From Atherinomorus stipes (taxonomy: Eukaryota > Chordata > Actinopteri > Atheriniformes > Atherinidae), in assembly GCA_023101725.1 (NCBI GenBank), contig JALJCO010003469.1:124001-188000 (forward strand): a stretch of 64,000 nt of DNA. Reading direction: 5' to 3'. The translations under genes and the position numbers were made by a program. This document shows, in pieces, positions 36,661 through 49,311 of the stretch. Below the pieces are notes generated by a model. That model did no database searches. It saw nothing but the letters and a program-made list of their open reading frames with translations, and was not told the DNA's origin. Numbering within the stretch: position 1 is the first letter of the stretch; every line of letters starts with the position of its first letter.

Positions 36661-39479
36661 TATGATATTGTTGTTACCATCATTCAGTGTTCGCATCATT
36701 GGTGTTTGCAGTAATTTTAACAGGAAGTGATGTGTTTTAGTAATGGACCCCGTAATTGCAACGATCACATCCACGGCGCCTTGGCTGAATGTATAATACC
36801 ACAGACCCACTCGGAGGCTTTTGGCCGTACATTACAACAAACAACTTCAGTGTGAATAAAATCTAAGGAGATCAAATGCACATTGACAGACGGGGCTGGA
36901 ACTGCGGGACGCCGTCCAACATTTTGAGGCCCTATCACAGACAGATTTTTTTCATTGACAGTCAAAGCCAAGGAAACAGGGTCTTGTATTGTCACAACTG
37001 TGGGACATACAGAGGCACACATCAGTTATGTCTAATCCACACTGAGCTCTGTGGCTTCAAAAGGAAGGTTTCAAAAGTCCCTTTCATGCTCATAGAAAAT
37101 TAAATTGCATATGTGAGGCAACTGTGTTATTTACCTCTAAAGGTGTCTGGAGCAAATTAAACAACCTCGTTAGCAAGATGGAAAAATTATGTTTTCCAAA
37201 ATGTCACATAAAACTCAGAAACATTGAATGAACATGACGAACGCAGCACGGTAACTGAAACATATAAAATAGCTGTTGATTTCTACAAAAGCTGGTAACA
37301 TTTTCTTCAAACAGGCTCGTCCTTGTCATGCGGGAGCTTCAGCTGCTTCCTGGAGGACTTCCTGTGGTCTCACGATCCCAATTTGGCAGAACTGGAGTCC
37401 ACATGCCAAACATCTGGACAGGTGGCATGCAGCCACTCTGCTAATAGCAGGCCAGATTTCTCGCCTGCCTTTGATGTTCAGACAGGGATTACAATGGTCC
37501 TCTGCTCTCACGCTTAATAACCCGGTATTACAGGGGCATCAAATCATCCATAATCTTTATCGACCTCCATTGGCGAACGGTAGGTGTTGCAACAACAGTG
37601 ATAGATCAGCCTTAGGCATAGAGAAGAGGGAGAGAAAATGGAAAGAATCAATGATAGACTGAACAGAAATGTCAGAAGAAGTGGTGAAGACCAGAATGAT
37701 TATACCATAGAGTAATATTAGTGATTTATTCCAAAGAATGTTTTGTATTCAAAATGGCCGTGTGATGTCGGTTGCTCATTTGTAAGTTGCTGCACTGTCT
37801 GTGCATGTGGGTGGTTAGATGGGCTTGCAGTTTTTGTTTCTTATTACAGAACATAACAAGTATGAGAACATGAGTTTATAATGCCAGAAATGTCACCACC
37901 TCAGCTGTAATCATTAATTCACAGAAATTAATCATCAAGTCTTTCAGTCTCCTGCAGGTCCACTGTGGTCCTTTTTGTCCTGTAAATTTTTTTCTTTTCA
38001 CTTTCATCAGATTAAGTCAAGGACAGAAGCAGTGGTCCAAGGATTTCCATTCCTGTTTGATCTGCCTGTCCTTTGTTCCATTGCTGCATTACCTGCTTCT
38101 TTAACTTCAGAGGCCAAATTAAACGGGGTGCATTTAGGTGTGCAGTTAAAGCCCCTGTATCTGCCAGACTTCCTTCTCCCAGCTCTGGCTTCAGATCCAG
38201 CTTAGACTCATGAACTGTGAGATCTGCTTTTGACTTGAAAGAAACTCTTCACCATGAACAAAAACACTAATCAGACTTGTTTACTTGAATGATTTATGTT
38301 GCATGAAAAACAGGAATTCCCATGCCTGTAAATGTTGCACGCTTGAGAGGCAAATATTGTTTCACTAAGAGGGGACGGTTGGGAAAAGTAAGTAAGTAAG
38401 TGCACTTATTGCACCATCTTGTGAATAAAGCAAGTGTTACAAGTCATTACAATTCTCAGGACAATGGGCACGTCACACTGCAAGAAAAACATGTATTTAA
38501 TATCAACTTATCCGCAAGTCATGTCTTATGAAATACGTGCAATCAAAAACATTTCTATGCACCGACACATTTTCCAAGTTATGAATAACTTGCCACAGTG
38601 ACATGAGCTAGCAGCTGATATTTATTTGCATCAGCATCACTCTTATATACCTGAAGGGACCCCATATTTTAAATTGACGATTCATGTCAAGAGATAGTAG
38701 ATCCTGCTTTTCCTTTCTGGAAGTTTCATCAACCTCAACGTGTGGCTCCAGTCCAACAGATATCATTTCCCCAGAGTCCCCGCAAAAGAAAAACAACCCA
38801 GCAGGTGTCTTAGTTATGATGAATACTAAATAAAAGGGTGGCCATGGAGCTTTGCAGGCATTCTTTAGCCGCAGTTGGGTGGGACTGTTTGTGCTTCGGA
38901 GTGGGTGCTGGGAGGGGTGTGAGATTGAGGGCTTAGGAAATGAGATCTTGTGTTAATGACAGAGGTTGCTTAATTAAACCTGAAAATCTAAATGACTGCA
39001 GAAAAACAAAGTCGACAGTCAAACAAATGCCTGAGGCAGGGCTGCTTGTCGGTGCAGAGCCCTGGGCAGATTTCTCTTTGGTTATATCAGTGTGTAACGT
39101 ACAGAATGACTTATCAGAACTGTGGGCACAATGAGGGGGGTGGAAAAATAAAGCACACTTGGCTCATGGATTGCAGAGTAATGCGCTCTCTTTGCAATCT
39201 TGAGAGCACCATTACGCCTCACATTTGGCATGACTATTCTGTATTCCTCTCCCTTTAGCACTGACCTCTAGCCCCGCAGTAGAATAAATAGTCTGAGATT
39301 CCTAAAACACTAATTTTAAAAGAATAAACTTAACCAGAACTTCTGCTGGAATTTGACGGAGAGGATCCAGATATAATGAGACAACCCAGATTTTAACGAG
39401 ACCCATCAAACATGCCAGTTTCTACTATCTTAATTACAATCTGACATTAAAACTAACATCTTATCTTATTAATTTCAAT
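36661..39479. other. Unassigned intronic sequence
   Basis: No gene or clear repeat is recognised. Open frames near 36765-37103 and 37276-37662 occur on both strands and carry no known motif. Confidence 0.4.
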
Positions 39480-40111
39480 GTGAACTAAAAAAGCACTCAG
39501 AGAGCGCAGACCTCTACCAAGCAGCTCATGTCCCCCCTCATATTGTGACTTACAACAAATACTTATATTCCTGCTTTCTATCTACATCATAATCTACATC
39601 GTTGGATTCCTTGACCATGAAAACATACCAGTAGCATCTGGAATCATGCTTATATCACGATTACTTCAATATTTATTTGATATTTCCATAATGGCGGTTT
39701 TCTTATGGATCTAGCTCTGCTGCTATTGAAGATGCGTCAATTCTGTTGACATACTCTCGATTCAGCAGAGTCTTGGCTACAGTTTGGTGTTAGTTGCATG
39801 TCTGTATCTTCATTTGTTACCTTTCAGCATTGAAAATTCCAACGACTCCCTTATTTGTGTGTTCTGGATCATAATATCTGGAATTTTCTCTGGATCCAGA
39901 TCAACTTTGAAACATTATAGAAATACTGCAGAACCTTTCTTGTAATTTTACTCCAAAATTTGGCCCATCCCACAATGATAAAGAATCCTTCAAAAAATTC
40001 CTGGATCCAGAAGGTGATCCGGATCACCACTAAGATTTAATGGGTACGTCCTTGGGCTGAAGACTGATACAGACTCCGCGAGAAGCGAGAACTTTCTTCT
40101 TGTTCTCAGGG

Positions 40112-40143
40112 CCACAAGAACAAAATTCCGGCATTTTGTTCTT
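40112..40143. other. Perfect hairpin inside the inserted segment
   Basis: CAAGAACAAAAT is followed by a six-base loop and its exact complement ATTTTGTTCTTG. It is probably structural debris of a transposon. Confidence 0.6.
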
Positions 40144-40432
40144 GCAGACGTGTTTGAGGACGGCTTGCGACTTCATCTTGACCCCTCGGCCGAGCAGAAC
40201 TTTCTTCTCGGGGAGCTCCGAGAAGTATTGTTTGATTGGTCAGACATTTGAGGTGGGCGGGGTTAACAAACACAGACGCTTGAAGTGAAAAGTTGTCATC
40301 TCCGCTTTTCCACAGATGCGACGTTGAACGGATAATTCTAATAAACAGCTGATCAAGGTGGAGAGAAAGTACGAAAACGTAAACTACATGTGGCATTTTA
40401 ATACATGGACATCACCACGTGCGCAACTCTGT

Positions 40433-40993
40433 CCTGCCCAAGCGGCAACCTCCGGTGGCCAACTATGAGGCTACCCGGAAGAAGTCATTTTTTGTAGTTC
40501 TCCCTTGATCTGCTAGAGTTAGATGTTATTCTTTCTGTAGATGTTATTCAATCTTGAAATTACTCATAATTAAGGGCATGTCCTTTTGATGGACATGTGG
40601 CAGACCAGAAGCCCGCCCTGCCGACCGGTGGCTTCTAGTTAGCTCCCTGTTTGCTATCGGTAAGGTCTCAGTTTGTAGCAGAGTCGCACAGAGTAGGTTT
40701 ACAGTCAGATAATACCAAGTCTAAGCGTGTCTTACCTTTACACCGCCGCTTAGGTGGCTAATCTTTGTTAGCTCCCGTTAGTTTTGAGTTAGCTTGGTTA
40801 GCGTTTAGTCCAAAGTACGTCAGTTGTCAATCATTTGCTCGCGGCTCGGAGCAGTCTTGCCTTTTTCCCATTTTAGTATGATGGCTGGACGGCGGGACAC
40901 ATGCCCAACTAGCTTCACTTTTAGCTCTTCAGACAAACCAACAGGGGATGTAGCCCAAGGTTCATCCCTCTCTATTAACGGTCTATGGTCCTG
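40433..40993 (+). repeat. Interspersed repeat family, copy B (internal deletion)
   Basis: CAAGCGGCAACCTCCGGTGG, GAGGCTACCCGGAAG, TTATTCAATCTTGAAATTAC, GGTAAGGTCTCAGTTTGTAG and GTCTATGGTCCTGCC align with copy A. The block with CCCATAGACTCCCATG and AAATAAACATG, present in the other three copies, is missing near 40515. Confidence 0.7.
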
Positions 40994-41155
40994 CCACAGA
41001 CAAAGTTTATTGTAAATATGTAATCACTGGGTGAATACAGTCACAGCTGGTGAAAATTTCAGGTCAATCCATCCAGAACTTTTTCTGTAAAGTTGCTGAC
41101 AGACAGACAGACAAACCAACGCTACCAAAAACATAACCTCCTCGGCGGAGGTAAT

Positions 41156-42644
41156 AAATGCCTTATGGTAACTATTCCCTGGGGAGCACAATTAATAGGT
41201 GGTGTTTAATTTAAAGGTCAAGAATTACTTACCTGTTTTACTTGGACCCAGGTATAAGGTCTGGCTCAAGGAAATGATTCATCTCAATTACACCTAAAGA
41301 CTGATTTGGGACCTGTCTCACTGTGGTGATCCAAATAAATTATCCCCATTATGACAGTAGTTTCTAATCACATTTATAAAGCAGCACCATTATGGGCCCT
41401 TGGCTGTGATGTTAGTGCAGACGGTACTTACAGGATGCTTTCACATCGCTGAGAGGGCTGAATGCAGTGGACTCTTGTGTTTGTGAGTTTCTGGATGGTG
41501 GCGGAGAGCATGTCCATTTTCAGCCGTTGTTTCAAGAGCATCCCTCACTGCTCCATTAGTTGAGTATGCTTGGATATGTGGGGAATAGCAGGAAGGGGAG
41601 AGAGGGGTGAGGGGGCCTCTGAATATACTGCTTAGGTGCTCAGAGCTGAGAGGACTGCAAAGGAAGCAAAGAGATTAGTCACAACTCCTACACTATTACC
41701 TGAAACAAAGCTTGCAGTTTTATAGCTCAGTCTTTATGTATTATACATGGTTAAGCATGAGAAAATGTAAAAAAATAAATGATTTAATAAGGCCACCTAC
41801 TCAGCGTCGATCCAAAAATCAATCAAAACAAGACTATTTCTCCATCATCAATCAGATTTGGCCTAGTTTTCTGTAGAGGGAAATTATGACAATTAAAATA
41901 AAGCATGTTATTTAATTTAACTTCAGAGTATGCTTGGTATTTACCTCACTCCAATGACTGTATTAAACTCCCACCGGGGACTTGATACTCAGTCGCGTAA
42001 TGAAGGTTGGAATTGATATGGTGATGTTTTGAATTGCGTCCCTGTGTTTAGAGACCGACTCTGAGATGGAGGTTAATGGTGCAAAAACTGGCGAGTTTCG
42101 CATACCACTGCAATATCTGGGCTTCGTGTCTCTGCCTCATCTCTGTCTAGTCTGTGACTCTCTTATAAACATCCAACAGGGGGGGGGGGGGCAGATTTGA
42201 CATCTCAAAGCTCTGACCCATGATTAAAGTCACCCGTCTGACATTTAGTTGAGGATTATTTATGAATCATGCAGCTTAACCACTGAACATTAGAAGAAAA
42301 AAGGTTTGGCACCGAGGTCTTATCGTTTTGTGTCAGTTTTGCAAACATGTTCTCTGAGTTTGCTATCATTTCTCTGCCCTAATCTTCAACTAAATATGTT
42401 AAGAATCTCAGCAACCATGCTGTTTGCCTTGATGGTGCTTTCTGAAGGATGTCACAGTGGTGAGACTATCACATGCTCTGATAATGGCAGATATTTAAAG
42501 GAATTTTGGTGTTGCGTTTCAGATAAATAGAATAAATCGGGATTTTCATTGTTATATATGTCAATGGTAACGCAATACTTCTGTAATGCTGCTTTTCTAC
42601 TGAAATTAGCGAATCCACATGGGTTTTTCAAATGCAGGTCGGCC
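41156..42644. other. Unassigned, with a G run
   Basis: No gene is seen. A run of about 13 G lies at 42179-42191. The open frame at 42306-42530 has a hydrophobic stretch in its middle and six cysteines but resembles no family I know. Confidence 0.4.
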
Positions 42645-42934
42645 AAATGCTTATTACAAGCAAAAAAATCTTGGCCACTCATAAAGTAAGTTAAAAGAAA
42701 TTTTGTTTTGTTTTTTGCTTGTAACTTGTAAATTGTAAACTTGCCAATGGAACAAGCAAAATTTTCTTGATAAGATTTCTTGAAACAAGATGCATTGTCT
42801 TAAAACAAGATGTTACAGTATATCTTACTGAAATGTTTCTCTTTAGGAAATTTTGTCTTATTTTGAGTGTGATGAGATATTTTGACTAGAAATTAGAAAA
42901 ATATACTTGCTGAGATTTGACTTTTTGCAGTGTA
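42645..42934. mobile_element. Half copy of foldback family 2
   Basis: It matches the right half of 16941-17426: TTGCCAATGGAACAAGCAAA, CTTTAGGAAATTTTGTC, TTTGACTAGAAATTAGAAAA and the end TTTTTGCAGTGTA. TCTTGGCCACTC near its left side matches the centre of the full copy. Confidence 0.7.
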
Positions 42935-43165
42935 CTGTAAATGCGTGCTGCCCAACGTCATCACATAAGTTTGCAGCTCAACCCGAGTCTGACGTTCCCA
43001 CTGCATGCCAATCAGAGGCAAGCCGTTTGAAGGCGATTTTAACCCGCGTCCCTTGCTGAGTTGTTCGACACAGGTCGATGCGGAACGGTGAGCCTTTCCC
43101 ACTGCCACTAAAAGCCTACTGTTTGCAGCTTTTAACAGGCTTTTTGGCAAGTGGGAAAGGGTTAT

Positions 43166-43191
43166 TATATATATATATATATATATATATA
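43166..43191. repeat. AT dinucleotide microsatellite
   Basis: About 13 AT units. Confidence 0.9.
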
Positions 43192-43238
43192 CTTATTTAT
43201 ATATCAAATATTGATCATAATTCTGATTCAGTCATTTG

Positions 43239-43893
43239 GCCCGGTTACATGGTGTTTTTTTAATTCGGAATTAAGTATTTCAAATTAAATAATTCGGAAT
43301 TAAAATATTCTCCTTCGTGTTTACATGGAAATAATAATGCTGAATTAAGGTTAACGTGGAAAACATGTTTATCTAATTCCACTTAGGATCCGGGGGTTGG
43401 GAAGGGATCTGATTGGACAGGGGGTGGGGGTGACGTATTTACGTCCGTATACGTCTACCCGGAAGTAAACAGATGCCGGTTCCTGCTCCTTTTCGTTTCG
43501 ACGACAACATGAAAATCACATAACACAGATTTTCACTGTATTTTGATTGCAGTTTTGTCGCAGCATCTCGACACGAACATGCCTCTTTATTTCCACCCTC
43601 TGGCACAAGTGCAGTACTTGTTTCACGTGTGCTTCAACAAGCACCATTACAACAGAACAAGGAGAGGAGTATTCGCAGAATGACAGGAATTAAGTCAGAG
43701 CGGAATAGAAGGTCACATGTGAGGGGAATTATATTATTTGGAATTGAAAGAGGAATAAACCAACCACTTTGTTCGGCATTAAGTTTTATTCTGAATTATT
43801 TTCACTCTGAATTAAGGGTTTACATGGTCTTCTTCGAAGTGGAATTAACTTTTTTTCTGAATTAAAGAAGACTCAAAACTCTCATGTAACGCA
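43239..43893. mobile_element. Miniature element with GTTACATG ends
   Basis: The left end CCGGTTACATGG and the reverse-complemented right end TGCGTTACATGAGAG form an inverted repeat. Near both ends the words AATTCGGAATTAA and TCTGAATTAA recur, with TTTACATGG just inside. An open frame at 43629-43865 crosses the right end and is not a gene. The class is unknown. Confidence 0.6.
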
Positions 43894-44929
43894 GTCACTA
43901 TCATTCTCCTACTTTAGCAGCACTAAAAGTTGAAAAGGTTGTGGCAGTCCAGATATAGATTTGTCTCATAGAAACACTATTTTTTTTACAAGTAAAAAGC
44001 AGCTGCATGAAAGATCTGCTAGGAAGGTGCTAATAAAAGTGTTAAAGCCATGTGGTCCATCTTTTCCTGCTGCCTTTGTGTCATTTTGCTGAACAGATCA
44101 CATTCACTCTGAAGATGTGCGACTCCCCTTCACCATGCTTCATGCTTCACCATGTTTGCAAGATATTACCACCAGTCTGGTGAGGGATACAGTTTGCTGC
44201 AAATGTGGGAGAGAAATGGTCACTTCACAGAACAAAGTTTAGTATTGGAGCCCAGATGGACATTTTTAGTGCAAACTTTGAAAAAAAAAAAGGGAAATTG
44301 GATGCAGTAAAAAAAAAAAAAAAAAAGTGTTCTCAGGCATTGTGCCCTTCTCTTAAACGCAGTAAATGTATTTTCTTTTCTTCTCCTACTTTCAGGACAC
44401 ATTTCTCACATTCTTTGCTGCTCTGTGTGCAGAAGGCAAAAGAGGCAACATTTTTACACTTCCTTTCAAAGCCTGTTTACAACAATGGTTTAGAGCGATA
44501 TGAATGGCCTCCCTGAGGTCTTTTCAAGTCAGCTTTGTGGCTTTACCCTTTGACCATCAGAAAACATGAGAACATTTGTTTGAAGACAATAAAATGCATT
44601 TTTTAAAATGTTTTTGTTTGTTTTTTAATCATGTTTCCACATGCACTCTTGCATTGGTCAAAATAAATGTTAGAGTAACTGTCTTACAATTAATTTTGCA
44701 CATAAAACAATATGCAGGCTATTAAATGGTGATCCAGTGTGTATGGGATGGACTAAAACTGCAAAGCATGATTTAAGTATGTAGCCTATATTGTGATTTT
44801 ATTTGATTTAGATGATCCCATTGAGACACTCTGTCCCATCTAAAAGAAAGAACTGTTTCAGCTACATTATGTAACACGTAACATTATAACATTATAAAGT
44901 GTTAATAAGAAGGAATACCCTTCCGCTTA
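43894..44929. other. Unassigned sequence with A runs
   Basis: No gene is seen. A runs lie near 44281-44291 and 44310-44326. Confidence 0.4.
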
Positions 44930-45571
44930 CGTCACCCATTGATTTCTAAAGAGCTAAAAATTAAGCTAATTGGACGTTTCCCACCGTCACCATCTTTGCC
45001 GCGTCGTGCGTCGTCACCCCTGAAAAATACAAAAATGTCCAAATCATTGACAGCCAATGTACGTTGGGCAAAACGCTAACCAAGCTAACTTGAAACTAAC
45101 AGGAGCTAACGAAGATTAGCCTCCTATAGGTGGCGTAAAGGTAACACAGGCTTGAACTTAATGTTAGCTGACTGAAACCACCGTTTTGCTACTCTGCTGC
45201 TGGCTGAGGGCTTCCTGGAAGTAAACAGGGAGCTAACTATTAGCCAGCAGGCCGGCATCAGATCTACCGCATGTCAGTCAAAAGGACACTTCCCTAATTA
45301 TGTATAATTTCAAGATTAAATAACATCTCAACAGATGAGTTATAGAAAAAAATTCAGCCCCCTCACAGCTTTCAGGAAGGTAGACTTGACCTATTAAAAA
45401 GAGAGAAATTTTTTGAACCAGTAAACATGTTTATTTCTGCTGTGAAGTTTGCCTTTTTAACATGGGAGTCTGTAGGGATTTGGAGACAGCCCCCAGCGGA
45501 CGAAAAGAGAACTACAATTTTTCTGCACTTCCACATGGGCTAAATTTTCTCACCGGAGGTTGCCACTTAAT
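44930..45571 (-). repeat. Interspersed repeat family, copy C
   Basis: Reverse-strand copy of 20794-21505. GGACACTTCCCTAATTATG, TCAAGATTAAATAACATCT, GTAAACATGTTTATTTCTGC, TTTTTAACATGGGAGTCTGT and CTCACCGGAGGTTGCCACTT match in order. Confidence 0.75.
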
Positions 45572-45699
45572 TATACCAATTATATAATACAAAATGACGT
45601 CATATTTTACATTTTAAATATATTTAGGGATTATACAGTATCATATAATTCAGAACAATATGAAATTGTATAATATAACATGATCCAATACAATACATC

Positions 45700-46165
45700 C
45701 TAGCATGGAATTTCAATTTCAAACGTCTGCACCAAGATGTTGCAGATCTTCTTCAAGTCTGTTGTGGAAAGTGCAATTAGCTTTGCAGCATCTGCTGGGG
45801 CAGCAGCATCAGAATCAGAGACTTGAAGAAACTAAACAAGCTGATCAAGAAAGCTGGTTCTGTGCTGGGGATAACTCTGGAGCCGCTGGAGCTGATCATT
45901 CAAAAAAGAATGCTGCACAAGCTGATGAAGATGATGGAGGACACTTCCCATCCTCTCCACAACACGGTGAAGAATCAACAGTGTGTTCAGTGGGAGGCTG
46001 CGTCAAGTTCACTGTAGGACGGAGAGATACAGAAATTCATCCCTGCCAGCAGCATCACCCTAAAGAACAAGACTGACTGACTTTTTTGTTTATTTAAAAA
46101 AAAAAGTGAGCTTTTACAATACTGAATTTCCCTTCTGGGATGAATAAAGTATTTTTCATTTCATT
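45700..46165 (+). pseudogene. 3' end of a non-LTR retrotransposon (L2/Rex1-like)
   Basis: Two frames over the + strand encode LKKLNKLIKKAGSVLG, KRMLHKLMKMMEDTSHPLHN and, after a frame change, ERYRNSSLPAA-type sequence. This is the usual C-terminal end of fish LINE reverse-transcriptase polyproteins. A stop (TGA) follows, then a short tail containing GAATTTCCCTTCTGGGATGA and AATAAAGTATTTTTCATTTC with ATTTC repeats, typical of a LINE 3' end. The copy is heavily 5' truncated and frameshifted, so it is dead. The exact clade is uncertain. Confidence 0.7.
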
Positions 46166-46184
46166 TTCATTTCAAAGAAGAAAT

Positions 46185-46494
46185 TAACACAGTAATATAC
46201 AATACAATAACATGATATAGATACAGTATATATAACAAAATCATATCAATAGATGCAATATGATACAATGCAATCTGATACAATGCAATACACTGATGCA
46301 ATGTGAAACAGTATAATATGGCAGGATATGATGTAAATTAATACATCATAAGATAGAATGCAATACAATCTGATATGATGAGACAATGTGATCTGATGTG
46401 ATATAACATGATATATCTATCTATATCCATCTATCTTATATCTATATCTATCTATTTTATTTCTATAGCTATTTATTAGCTATATCTATCTCTC

Positions 46495-46533
<39 letters not shown>

Positions 46534-46640
46534 TTATATATATGTATGTATACTGTATATGGTACCATACAATATACATGATGCAATGTAATATGATACA
46601 AATGAGATGATGAGAGAATCTAATACCGTAAAATTCAATA
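46185..46640. repeat. Degenerate ATACAATGCA / TATC / TA simple repeats
   Basis: Variants of GATACAATGCAATATGAT recur many times from 46195 to 46400. They are followed by TATCTA repeats (46410-46495) and a TA microsatellite (46498-46532). It lies next to the LINE tail and may have grown from it. Confidence 0.8.
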
Positions 46641-47797
46641 CGATAAAGTTTTATCTTCCACACAAGCCCAAAAGATATTTTTTTCCTCCCTTCAACAGTT
46701 CCAGTTATGAAGCTGATAGACACGGTAAACACACAGTTCAACGTATTAAACACTTTCCATAGCCAGACATGAAAGTGAATGACATTTGGATCACCACATT
46801 CTTTGTCTGGATCTATTCACGCTGATAACATATGAAATAAACGGGTATGCAGGAGATTTAGCCGTGCAGTATTTTGACTGGCAGCTCTGTTCCACATTGG
46901 TCCTGGCAAAACATTAAAAATATCATGTAAATATTCAGTTTATGTCGCATTGTGATTCAAGCCTCTCTGCTGGGAAGTTTTAATGAAGCCATTAAATCAA
47001 GGAACACTCTGTGTCAACCTTAAACCTTCATGAGGCAGCCTTAATGCTTTTCATCTGCCAATCAGTGCTTCTGCTCTTTCTACCACCCTGTGTAAATGAA
47101 TTCAAATCCTCCCTTCTCATACTCAGAGAGGCACCCGATGACATGCAGTCTGCCTGGAAATGGATGTCCTCCGGTGAAGCACTGAAGTGATCCCTGCAGG
47201 TTATTTAAAAGGGAAAGTTAGGACTGTCAGATCACAGCCATAAAGAGGGTGTTTAAAGGTTTAGCCCACCATGGCTTATGATTTACATGGTGAGGGCTTG
47301 GTCTCTTAATGCATTTAGCATGAAGAGATGGAGAATGAAACAAGGCACTTTGGAAGGAAAACTTGAGAAAAAAAGATGCATAATGAATTTAGATTAAGGG
47401 CAGTTGCATGATAATTGACGAGATGGGTGCATTATATGCAAATGTTGATTTCAAGCATCCTTACAAAACAGTGCTGCCTATTGAACAAGACGTCATTTTG
47501 TTGTATTTATGCTTTTACCATCTAACCTGGTCGGTCTTTGTTAGCTTTATTTGTGTTGCCCAGAGCTAAGTTTGTTTGAAAGCCTTTGTAGTATGAACAT
47601 ACACAGTCTAGTCTTGAAACAAAGCAGGAGGGGAAGCACATAAAAACAGGGGAGTGCTTAGAAATGGATGAGTCCCTCCAGCAGCAGAAAAAAAACAGTG
47701 TTATACAATTGGCAGATGAAGAAATGGTGATCCACAGGGCAAAATATGCGAGGGCCCAATGTCTAGCAAAATATATACATACTGTATGAAATGTTAA
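46641..47797. other. Unassigned, possibly regulatory sequence
   Basis: No gene or repeat signature is seen. The stretch from 46930 to 47460 is compositionally even and might be conserved non-coding DNA. No proof is available here. Confidence 0.3.
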
Positions 47798-47935
47798 AGT
47801 AGTTCAGAATTTTTAACATAGGGCCTCATTTTTTTAATTAGTCACACTGGAGTTTCAACGTACAGTATTTCATCCCGTTATTCAGAGCTTAATATGTAAA
47901 TTACGCAAAGGGGGGTTGTACCGGCGACTCAAAAG

Positions 47936-48555
47936 TAGGGATGCACAATATAATTGTCCCCCTATTGGTATCAGCCTTTATCGGCCTTAAAACTGAGTAT
48001 CGGACATCAGCCACCCCACCAATATTTAACTGATATTTAACCGATCAGCCCGCTGTTTCTAAAGTCTAAAAAAAAAAAAAATTCTTCTTTTTCTTCTTCA
48101 AAAACTTCTTTTTTACAGACTTTAAAACTTCTACAGACCAGGGGTGGGGAAAAATATTGATACACTGAAATATCGCGATATTTTCATATGCTGATATCAT
48201 ATTGACATTCAAAAACACAGTATCCATCTATTTTCCTAACAAAATCTCGCAATGTTTTATCATGTTTCATCAGGAGTTCACGAAATATCGTGAGATTTTA
48301 TAACAGAAAGATGAAATCTCACGAGATTTTGTAAGTAAAATAGATCGATGCTGCGTTTTTAAATATGGATTTGATATTGGCATATGAAAATATCGCGATA
48401 TATCAGTATAACGATATTTTTTCCCACCCCTATTTTTTAACGTGTCGGAAATGGATATCAAAACGACTGCTTATTTTTTTCAGCTTTAATATCGGCATTG
48501 ATATCGGTTAAATTTGGCCAAAAGTCGGCCAAAATTCCAATATCGTGCATCCCTG
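47936..48555. mobile_element. hAT-type non-autonomous element with perfect 8-bp duplication
   Basis: The ends TAGGGATGCACAATATAATTG and, reverse-complemented, CAGGGATGCACGATATTG are terminal inverted repeats. The octamer CTCAAAAG occurs immediately outside both (47928-47935 and 48556-48563), which is the diagnostic hAT duplication. It sits within the left part of the larger TTAA element and itself carries the inner element at 48138-48434. No transposase is encoded. Confidence 0.85.
48138..48434. mobile_element. Inner element with GGGGTGGG ends
   Basis: CAGGGGTGGGGAAAAATATT with GATACACTGAAATATCGCG on the left returns inverted as CGCGATATATCAGTATAACG with TTCCCACCCCTA on the right. CATATGAAAATATC blocks face each other inside. 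The same insertion lies at 27918-28152 in the same flanking sequence. Confidence 0.7.
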
Positions 48556-48584
48556 CTCAAAAGAGTGGGTCGAAATGACAGAAC

Positions 48585-48632
48585 ACACACACCCACACGT
48601 GCGCACTCACACGTGCGCACACACCCGTGCGT
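48585..48632 (+). repeat. CA/CG alternating tract
   Basis: ACACACACCCACACGTGCGC and further CACACGTGCGCAC words form an alternating purine-pyrimidine tract capable of Z-DNA. Confidence 0.8.
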
Positions 48633-48637
48633 GCAAA

Positions 48638-49311
48638 CCAAAGACTGTAAAAAATATGGACGCAGTATCGGGTCTTGTCTGAAGAGGGAAAGTGAAGCCA
48701 GTTGGGCGTTTCCCACCATCGCCATCTTGTCATGTCACATGTCATCACTCCCGGAAGATACTGAAATGGGCAAAGACAAGGCTGCTACAAGCCGCGAGGC
48801 AAATGACTGACAGTCAAGTTAATGCTTACCGAGTTAATCCAAAGTGAACAGGAACAACGAAGATAGGCGGTTCAAGCTAAAACACTCTCAGACTTCCTTT
48901 AAATCAGCTAAAAGCTCCCGTTGTGCAACTTTGCTACAGGCTGAGGTCTTCCAGGGAGCAAGCAGGGAGATAACTGTTAGCCTCCACATCTAAAAACAAC
49001 ATCCGGTCTGCCACCTGTCAATCAAAAGGACACGCCCCTGATTATGTGTAATTTCAAGATTAAATAACATCTAAACGAATGAGTTATAACCCTCACAGTT
49101 GACATGGGATCTTGAGCTATTAAACCTAAAATGATGTTTTGAACCAGTGCTGTAAACATGTTTATTTCTGCTGTGAAGTTGGTCTTTTTAACATGGGAGT
49201 CTGTGGGGATTTGCTGGTTTTTGGAGCCAGCCTCTAGCGGAAAAGAAAGAATTACAATGTTTGGGCAACCCGGAAGTAGGCTCACTGTTCTCCAGCGGAG
49301 TTTGCCCCTTT
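48638..49311 (-). repeat. Interspersed repeat family, copy D
   Basis: Reverse-strand copy of 20794-21505. GACTGTAAAAAATATGGACG, CACCATCGCCATCTTGTC, TCAAGATTAAATAACATCTA, AAACATGTTTATTTCTGCTG and CTTTTTAACATGGGAGTCTG match. It lies inside the 47798-50870 element, so it inserted later than that element. Confidence 0.75.

Larger units (their letters stand above)
39480..41155 (-). repeat. Old fish repeat split by later insertions
   Basis: The left piece (39480-about 40057) begins AAAAAGCACTCAGAGAGCGC and runs to CCTGGATCCAGAAGGTGATC and ATCACCACTAAGATTTAATG. The right piece (about 40988-41155) continues with GTCAATCCATCCAGAAC, CTGACAGACAGACAG and ACATAACCTCCTCGGCGGAG. Together they have the order of a familiar teleost repeat whose other orientation is at 1252-1480. 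The 0.93 kb between them is foreign: an unassigned part (40058-40432) and repeat copy B. Confidence 0.6.

Noticed and set aside
46185..46640. Regularly spaced ATACAATGCA words as a possible CRISPR-like array
   Set aside because: The units vary in length and grade into TATC and TA microsatellites. There are no conserved repeat-spacer boundaries and the genome is eukaryotic.
10720..47443. ATGCAAAT octamers at 10720, 23532 and 47436 as POU-factor sites
   Set aside because: A few matches to an 8-mer are expected by chance in 64 kb of AT-rich DNA, and no clustering or other support exists.
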